From contig JADGPY010000001.1 in NCBI GenBank assembly GCA_017882205.1, forward strand, positions 1 through 10,681: a stretch of DNA of 10,681 bases. Reading direction: 5' to 3'. The position numbers and the translations under genes were made by a program. The notes under the pieces were generated by a model. It saw nothing but the letters and a program-made list of their open reading frames with translations. It searched no databases and was not told the origin of the DNA. The number at the start of each line of letters is the position of its first letter. The stretch's first letter is position 1. Shown here in pieces: positions 7,523-10,681 of this stretch. Origin of the DNA: Chitinophagaceae bacterium (GTDB lineage Bacteria; Bacteroidota; Bacteroidia; Chitinophagales; Chitinophagaceae).

Positions 7523-8368
7523 TTATAAAAAGGAAATTACTGTTCTTACAATCTCAGGATCCCAATAAATCTTTCTATGTCCAAGACCGCTGGTTACAAT
7601 AAATTTGACATTAGAAGGATTATCAGATAGTGCATTTTTAGCATCCTTCAACGGTGTTATATCATCATTTTTATCATGAATCCAAAGTACTTTTGCCTTT
7701 ATATTTTTCAATGCTCTTTTAATTGAATACCATTCGGTTGGCTTGCCACTTATCTTAAAAATAAGTTTATCAAATTCTTTTCTAACATCAGGATCGTTTA
7801 GTCTGAGTAGTTTAAAAGCACCATTAACTGCTGTGATTGTTTCGGTTGCAGGAGCAATTAATACAACCTTCGTTGTTTCATGATGAGGTAAGTCTTCAAG
7901 TGCAAGGCAAATAGCTAAGCCTCCGAATGAATGGCTGATATAGTTTTGTATTGGTCCATATAATTGATTAACTTTTTTTATCATATTCGCGTATACTACC
8001 GCATTAATTTGCTTGCCTTCACTAGCACCATGGGCGGGAGCATCAAATGCAAGCACTTCGAATCCATTTTCTATTAATGGCAGTACATAATGGTAAAAAT
8101 TGGATATGGAGGAAGAGAAACCATGTAAAATCAGCACTTGTTCTTTTCCACCTTTATTCCAGCGGAATCCTCTTACCGCTAATCCGTCTAACTCAAATTG
8201 CAGTGGTTCAGCTGTTCCTGGTACTATGGATTTTTGAGTTGATCCTTTGAAAAAAGGGGTGCAAAAGAGTTTAAACGCTTTACGGGCAGCAATTTTTTTT
8301 GAAATTTTAGATAGAAATAAAAATTTAGTCCTTATGTACTTGATTAGTAATCTGTTAGTTTTGATCAT
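7523..8368 (-). CDS. alpha/beta-hydrolase fold protein
   Basis: This 281-residue alpha/beta hydrolase has the oxyanion loop VLILHGFSSSISNF (78-91), FDAPAHGAS (108-116), the nucleophile elbow SHSFGG with Ser147, a probable acid Asp235 in IHDKNDDITP and a probable His264 in SGLGHRKI. The first elbow residue is Ser145 rather than the usual Gly, a tolerated small-residue swap. The N-terminal 40 residues are strongly basic with hydrophobic stretches but do not form a clean signal peptide; membrane association is possible. The general plan resembles the lysophospholipase/serine-aminopeptidase-like branch. The substrate is unknown. It is transcribed divergently from the DUF2520 gene and lies 212 bp upstream of topA on the same strand, with promoter-like sequence between them, so it is probably a separate unit. 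Confidence 0.85.
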   Translation of the reverse strand: MIKTNRLLIKYIRTKFLFLSKISKKIAARKAFKLFCTPFFKGSTQKSIVPGTAEPLQFELDGLAVRGFRWNKGGKEQVLILHGFSSSISNFYHYVLPLIENGFEVLAFDAPAHGASEGKQINAVVYANMIKKVNQLYGPIQNYISHSFGGLAICLALEDLPHHETTKVVLIAPATETITAVNGAFKLLRLNDPDVRKEFDKLIFKISGKPTEWYSIKRALKNIKAKVLWIHDKNDDITPLKDAKNALSDNPSNVKFIVTSGLGHRKIYWDPEIVRTVISFL

Positions 8369-8394
8369 TTCAGAGTTTGGTATTACTATTGCCT

Positions 8395-8426
8395 CAAAGT
8401 AGATGAATTAATTATTATTTAGCAAA
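8395..8426 (-). promoter_or_regulatory. weak promoter candidate for the second hydrolase
   Basis: On the minus strand a TTTG (8426-8423) is followed after 21 bp by TACTTTG (8401-8395), which is one base short of the Bacteroidota TAnnTTTG element. It lies 26 bp before the start codon at 8368. Spacing and position are reasonable but the match is imperfect. The rest of the 138-bp divergent gap shows no recognisable promoter for the plus-strand gene. Confidence 0.25.
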
Positions 8427-8506
8427 AGAAATATTATAATTACATCCAAAGAAGCACGTTAGACCATGAAAGTGGTATACAAATAACTATAATCAAAGAT
8501 AATATT

Positions 8507-9274
8507 ATGAAGGTTGCATTAGTCGGTTCTGGAAACGTGGCAACAATTTTGGGTAAGGTTATACACAGTAAGGGGCATCAGATAGTCCAGGTTTTGAGCA
8601 GGAATAAAGAACATGCTGAAAAGCTTGCGTCTAAATTTGGTTGTGAATATGGGGATTTCAAATCTTTGCCAGCGAACGAAGCTGATCTATTTTTATTAGC
8701 CATTACAGACACAGCACTGTACCACTTTGATCAACAAATGCATTTTGCAAACCAGGTGGTGGTACATACGGCAGGATCTGTCTCAAAGGAAGTTCTCAAA
8801 AATATTTCTACCCGGTATGGAATCATTTATCCATTGCAGAGCCTGGTAATAGAATCTTCCACAATGCCTGAAATACCTTTGATGGTAGATGGTAATTCAA
8901 CTGAAACAACCCATTTTATCCGTGAGTTTGCAGAATCATTTTCTGGAAATGTAACTATCGCAAATGACGAGGAGAGAATAAAATATCATGTTGCCGCAGT
9001 GCTGGTAAGTAATTTTACAAATCATTTATTTGCGATGGCAGATGAATTTTGCAGGAAAGAAAATATTGACTTCAAAAAGTTATTCCCCTTAATAGAAGAG
9101 ACAACTATGCGTATAAAAGACAATGATCCGGAAACTGTTCAAACGGGTCCTGCAATACGTGAGGATATCTATACTCTGGGCAAGCATTTGCAGGTTCTTT
9201 CAGCTCATCCAGATCTCAAATATCTTTATCTTAAGCTCTCCGAAAGCATTCTTAAGCTTTACCAGAAAAAATAA
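8507..9274 (+). CDS. Rossmann-like and DUF2520 domain-containing protein
   Basis: This 255-residue protein starts with a Rossmann dinucleotide fold: MKVALVGSGNVATILG carries the GxGxxA pattern at residues 7-12, and LFLLAITDTAL (61-71) and VVVHTAGSVS (84-93) supply later strands. The C-terminal half is the DUF2520 helical domain, with YGIIYPLQSL (104-113), KYHVAAVLVSNFTNHLFAMA (159-178) and TGPAIREDIYTLGKHLQVL (213-231). The arrangement resembles F420-dependent NADP reductase and ketopantoate reductase-like enzymes, so an NAD(P)-linked oxidoreductase activity is plausible, but the substrate is not known to me. There is no signal peptide. The ATG is placed directly at the start of the Rossmann strand. 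It precedes the ferredoxin by 80 bp, and that gap has its own promoter candidate. Confidence 0.88.
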   Translation: MKVALVGSGNVATILGKVIHSKGHQIVQVLSRNKEHAEKLASKFGCEYGDFKSLPANEADLFLLAITDTALYHFDQQMHFANQVVVHTAGSVSKEVLKNISTRYGIIYPLQSLVIESSTMPEIPLMVDGNSTETTHFIREFAESFSGNVTIANDEERIKYHVAAVLVSNFTNHLFAMADEFCRKENIDFKKLFPLIEETTMRIKDNDPETVQTGPAIREDIYTLGKHLQVLSAHPDLKYLYLKLSESILKLYQKK

Positions 9275-9327
9275 TACTGATAATTTACGCAGTTGGGAAA
9301 ATCAAAGAGCGTTTGTCCTCTAAAGCA

Positions 9328-9335
9328 TAATTTTG
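9328..9335 (+). promoter_or_regulatory. Bacteroidota-type -7 promoter element for the ferredoxin gene
   Basis: TAATTTTG matches TAnnTTTG exactly and lies 19 bp before the ferredoxin ATG. A well-spaced -33 TTG is not evident: the nearest one, 9313-9315, is too close. It could drive the ferredoxin-IscX-phosphatase run independently of the DUF2520 gene. Confidence 0.45.
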
Positions 9336-9354
9336 CAGCCGATAAAGATAAAAG

Positions 9355-9690
9355 ATGTATAGTATTACGTTTAAATTTGAGCAGAAAGGACTTTCACCGA
9401 TAACTATTACAGATGTAGAATCAGACCAATCAATACTGGAAGTTGCACTAACCCATAACATAGAGCTACATCATAATTGCGGGGGTGTTTGCGCTTGTAG
9501 CACATGCCATATATATGTCGAAAAGGGAGAAGATTATTTGCAAGAACTGACTGATAACGAGGAGGACTTTATAGATCGTGCAATTAGCCCAAGATTAAAT
9601 TCAAGGCTGGGATGCCAGTGCGTACTTCATCTTGGAGGTGGTGAAATTGAAGTGACCTTACCCGATCAAACCCAGTTTTTGGGAGAATGA
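9355..9690 (+). CDS. fdx: [2Fe-2S] ferredoxin, Isc/adrenodoxin type
   Basis: This 111-residue electron-transfer protein carries the adrenodoxin-type cluster motif: Cys42, Cys48 and Cys51 in NCGGVCACSTCH, plus Cys87 in SRLGCQC. Cys46 and Cys89 are extra. The acidic stretch between (LQELTDNEEDFID, 62-74) matches the partner-binding helix of Isc ferredoxins, and the C-terminus IEVTLPDQT is typical. In bacteria with an ISC system this protein supplies electrons for Fe-S cluster assembly; similar proteins can also serve hydroxylases. The gene is followed directly by iscX, the same order as at the end of the E. coli isc operon, which favours an Fe-S assembly role. A TAnnTTTG element lies just upstream. 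Confidence 0.92.
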   Translation: MYSITFKFEQKGLSPITITDVESDQSILEVALTHNIELHHNCGGVCACSTCHIYVEKGEDYLQELTDNEEDFIDRAISPRLNSRLGCQCVLHLGGGEIEVTLPDQTQFLGE

Positions 9691-9720
9691 GTGGTAACAA
9701 TTCTAAAATCTCAAATATTT

Positions 9721-9969
9721 ATGTCTTTCGAACCACCAATCCATTGGAATGATTATGAAGATATCGCAATGAAATTATATGAACGTTTCGGCGATGATTT
9801 TGGTGAAAGTAAAATATATCGGCTGCGATTTACTGATCTCCATAAATGGGTGATGGAAATACCTCATTTTGCAGGTAAAGCTGATCAAAGCAATGAAGGA
9901 CATCTCGAAATGATCCAAAGCAGTTGGGTTTACGAGTGGCGTGATAACCAGAAAGAACAACAATCATGA
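9721..9969 (+). CDS. iscX: Fe-S cluster assembly protein IscX
   Basis: This small acidic protein (82 residues, against 66 in E. coli) matches IscX in its central motifs: HWNDYEDIAMKLYERF (8-23), RFTDLHKWVMEIPHF (36-50) and SNEGHLEMIQSSWVYEW (57-73). IscX binds the cysteine desulfurase IscS and iron and modulates cluster assembly. I prefer the ATG at 9721, which gives a family-like N-terminus; a GTG at 9691, directly after the ferredoxin stop and following GGGAGA, would add ten residues. The length excess is in the N-terminal lead, a short insert near 24-33 and a polar tail. The stop overlaps the next start as ATGA, so it is coupled to the phosphatase. No IscS, IscU or HscA/B is in the window. 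Confidence 0.88.
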   Translation: MSFEPPIHWNDYEDIAMKLYERFGDDFGESKIYRLRFTDLHKWVMEIPHFAGKADQSNEGHLEMIQSSWVYEWRDNQKEQQS

Positions 9970-10487
9970 ACATACTACAACTCTTTAAGCAGGTCAGGAC
10001 ATTTGTTTTCGATATTGATGGGGTACTGACCGATGGATCATTACTTATTCTTAAAGATGGAATGATGGCCAGGCGAATGAACATCAAGGATGGATATGCC
10101 TTACAGCTTGCCATAAAGAAGGGCTATACGATAATTGTGATCTCAGGAAGTACTTCTCCAGAGGTTACATATCGTCTTCATAAACTCGGTCTCACAGAGG
10201 TATTCATGCAAGTAACTGAGAAGAAATTATTTTTGGTTGAGTACATAACAAAAAAACATTTGGATTGGAATAGCATGTTGTACATGGGAGATGATATTCC
10301 TGATCTTTCTTGTATGGCTATGGCACACCTGCCTTGCTGTCCGGAAGATGCAGTTCCGGAAATTAAACAAGTCTCCAAATATATTTCTGAAATCAAAGGG
10401 GGATATGGATGTGCAAGGGATGTGATTGAAAAAGTTTTGAAGTTAAATGATCATTGGGATTTGGGTACTAAAACAGCGTCTATGTAG
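9966..10487 (+). CDS. KdsC-like HAD phosphatase
   Basis: This 173-residue HAD-superfamily hydrolase without a cap domain has the length and motifs of the KdsC group: motif I FDIDGVLTDG with Asp16 and Asp18, RMNIKDGYALQLA (37-49), motif II VISGS around Ser60, Lys86/Lys87 in TEKKLF as the motif III lysine, and motif IV MGDDIPDL with Asp109 and Asp110. GGYGCARDVI (145-154) matches the KdsC C-terminal loop. KdsC proteins are tetramers that dephosphorylate Kdo-8-phosphate for lipopolysaccharide, but relatives act on other sugar acids, and the usual TGR after motif II is SGS here, so the substrate is open. The gene overlaps iscX by ATGA. Its stop codon TAG lies inside a perfect palindrome, suggesting its last few residues were shaped by that element. 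Confidence 0.88.
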   Translation: MNILQLFKQVRTFVFDIDGVLTDGSLLILKDGMMARRMNIKDGYALQLAIKKGYTIIVISGSTSPEVTYRLHKLGLTEVFMQVTEKKLFLVEYITKKHLDWNSMLYMGDDIPDLSCMAMAHLPCCPEDAVPEIKQVSKYISEIKGGYGCARDVIEKVLKLNDHWDLGTKTASM

Positions 10488-10511
10488 AGACGTAGCATGC
10501 TACGTCTCTAC
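10484..10511. repeat. perfect 28-bp palindrome overlapping the phosphatase stop
   Basis: The half-site GTAGAGACGTAGCA (10484-10497) is followed without a gap by its exact reverse complement (10498-10511), centred on GCATGC. Bases 10485-10487 are the TAG stop of the upstream phosphatase. In RNA it would fold into a strong, roughly 12-bp GC-containing hairpin with a tiny loop. No T tract follows, so it is not a classical intrinsic terminator. It looks like a dispersed REP-type palindrome or miniature element. No second copy is seen in this window. Confidence 0.9.
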
Positions 10512-10568
10512 GATAACAATCAATTATTTAAAATTATTATAATTTAACTTCGGTGCAGAAATAATAAC

Positions 10569-10681
10569 ATGAATTTACTGGTTGCCTTTTTTAGACTTGT
10601 TCGTTGGCCAAACCTTCTGTTCATGGCAGTCACCCAGATACTTTACTTTTATTGTATTCTTCCTTTTGTTTATGGCATTCA
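10569..10681 (+). CDS. UbiA-family prenyltransferase, N-terminal fragment
   Basis: An open frame starts at ATG 10569 and runs off the window end after 37 codons. The translation contains RLVRWPNLLFMAVTQ followed by a hydrophobic stretch (ILYFYCILPFVYGI), which is the start of the first membrane helix of UbiA-type prenyltransferases. In Bacteroidota such genes are often labelled geranylgeranylglycerol-phosphate geranylgeranyltransferase-like, and in many genomes they sit beside a KdsC-like phosphatase, as here. The catalytic Asp-rich motifs lie beyond the window, so the substrate cannot be judged. It is separated from the phosphatase by 81 bp that include the palindrome and AT-rich sequence. 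TAACTTCG at 10545-10552 is one mismatch from TAnnTTTG and could be its own promoter. Confidence 0.7.
   Translation, partial: MNLLVAFFRLVRWPNLLFMAVTQILYFYCILPFVYGI

Noticed and set aside
58..8368. The two alpha/beta hydrolases as paralogues from a duplication
   Set aside because: Beyond the catalytic motifs they share no visible sequence, and they differ in length, N-terminus and lid; they are independent members of a large superfamily.
10484..10511. Palindrome as a classical rho-independent terminator
   Set aside because: The hairpin is strong, but the following bases (ATAACAATC) contain no T tract in either direction; it remains possible that it blocks exonucleases or pauses polymerase.
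1..10681. Defence island, CRISPR array, prophage, insertion sequence or biosynthetic cluster
   Set aside because: No regularly spaced repeats, transposase or integrase, phage genes, toxin-antitoxin pair or synthase domains were seen; gene content is mainly housekeeping.

Overview
The window looks like ordinary chromosomal DNA of a Bacteroidota member, most likely a Chitinophagaceae-type bacterium. The support is AT-rich DNA, a roughly 500-residue signal peptidase I of the Bacteroidota type, weak or absent Shine-Dalgarno sequences with A-rich leaders, and several matches to the Bacteroidota -7 promoter element TAnnTTTG. The taxonomic call is an inference from gene content, not from a marker gene. 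I see no tRNA, rRNA, CRISPR array, insertion sequence, prophage or toxin/defence island, and every coding region looks intact apart from the two cut by the window edges.

Layout. Positions 1-61 hold the possible tail of an upstream gene, joined by an ATGA overlap to a small alpha/beta hydrolase (58-705). A weak terminator and a good TAnnTTTG promoter then lead into lepB, signal peptidase I with an extra N-terminal membrane domain (799-2334), which overlaps cytidine deaminase cdd (2331-2816) by ATGA. Convergent to these, on the minus strand, is a glucose/sorbosone-dehydrogenase-type beta-propeller lipoprotein (2809-3984), which overlaps the end of cdd by 8 bp. Further upstream on the minus strand are a SirB1/transglutaminase-like protein (4073-4942) and topA, DNA topoisomerase I (4962-7310); these two are 19 bp apart and probably co-transcribed. 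A 212-bp gap with small repeats separates topA from a second alpha/beta hydrolase (7523-8368, minus).

From 8507 the plus strand carries a DUF2520/Rossmann protein, then a run with its own promoter candidate: Isc-type [2Fe-2S] ferredoxin (9355-9690), IscX (9721-9969), a KdsC-like HAD phosphatase (9966-10487) and, cut by the window end, a UbiA-family prenyltransferase (10569 onward). The fdx-iscX order is the same as at the end of the classical isc operon, but the rest of that operon is not here. A perfect 28-bp palindrome begins one base before the stop codon of the phosphatase and includes that stop.

The genes are mostly housekeeping: protein export, pyrimidine salvage, DNA topology, Fe-S handling, and possibly envelope sugar or lipid metabolism. 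I do not find a convincing undescribed multi-gene system. The best second looks are the palindrome at 10484-10511, the detached fdx-iscX pair, the membrane-domain/signal-peptidase fusion, and small repeat or hairpin structures around topA.
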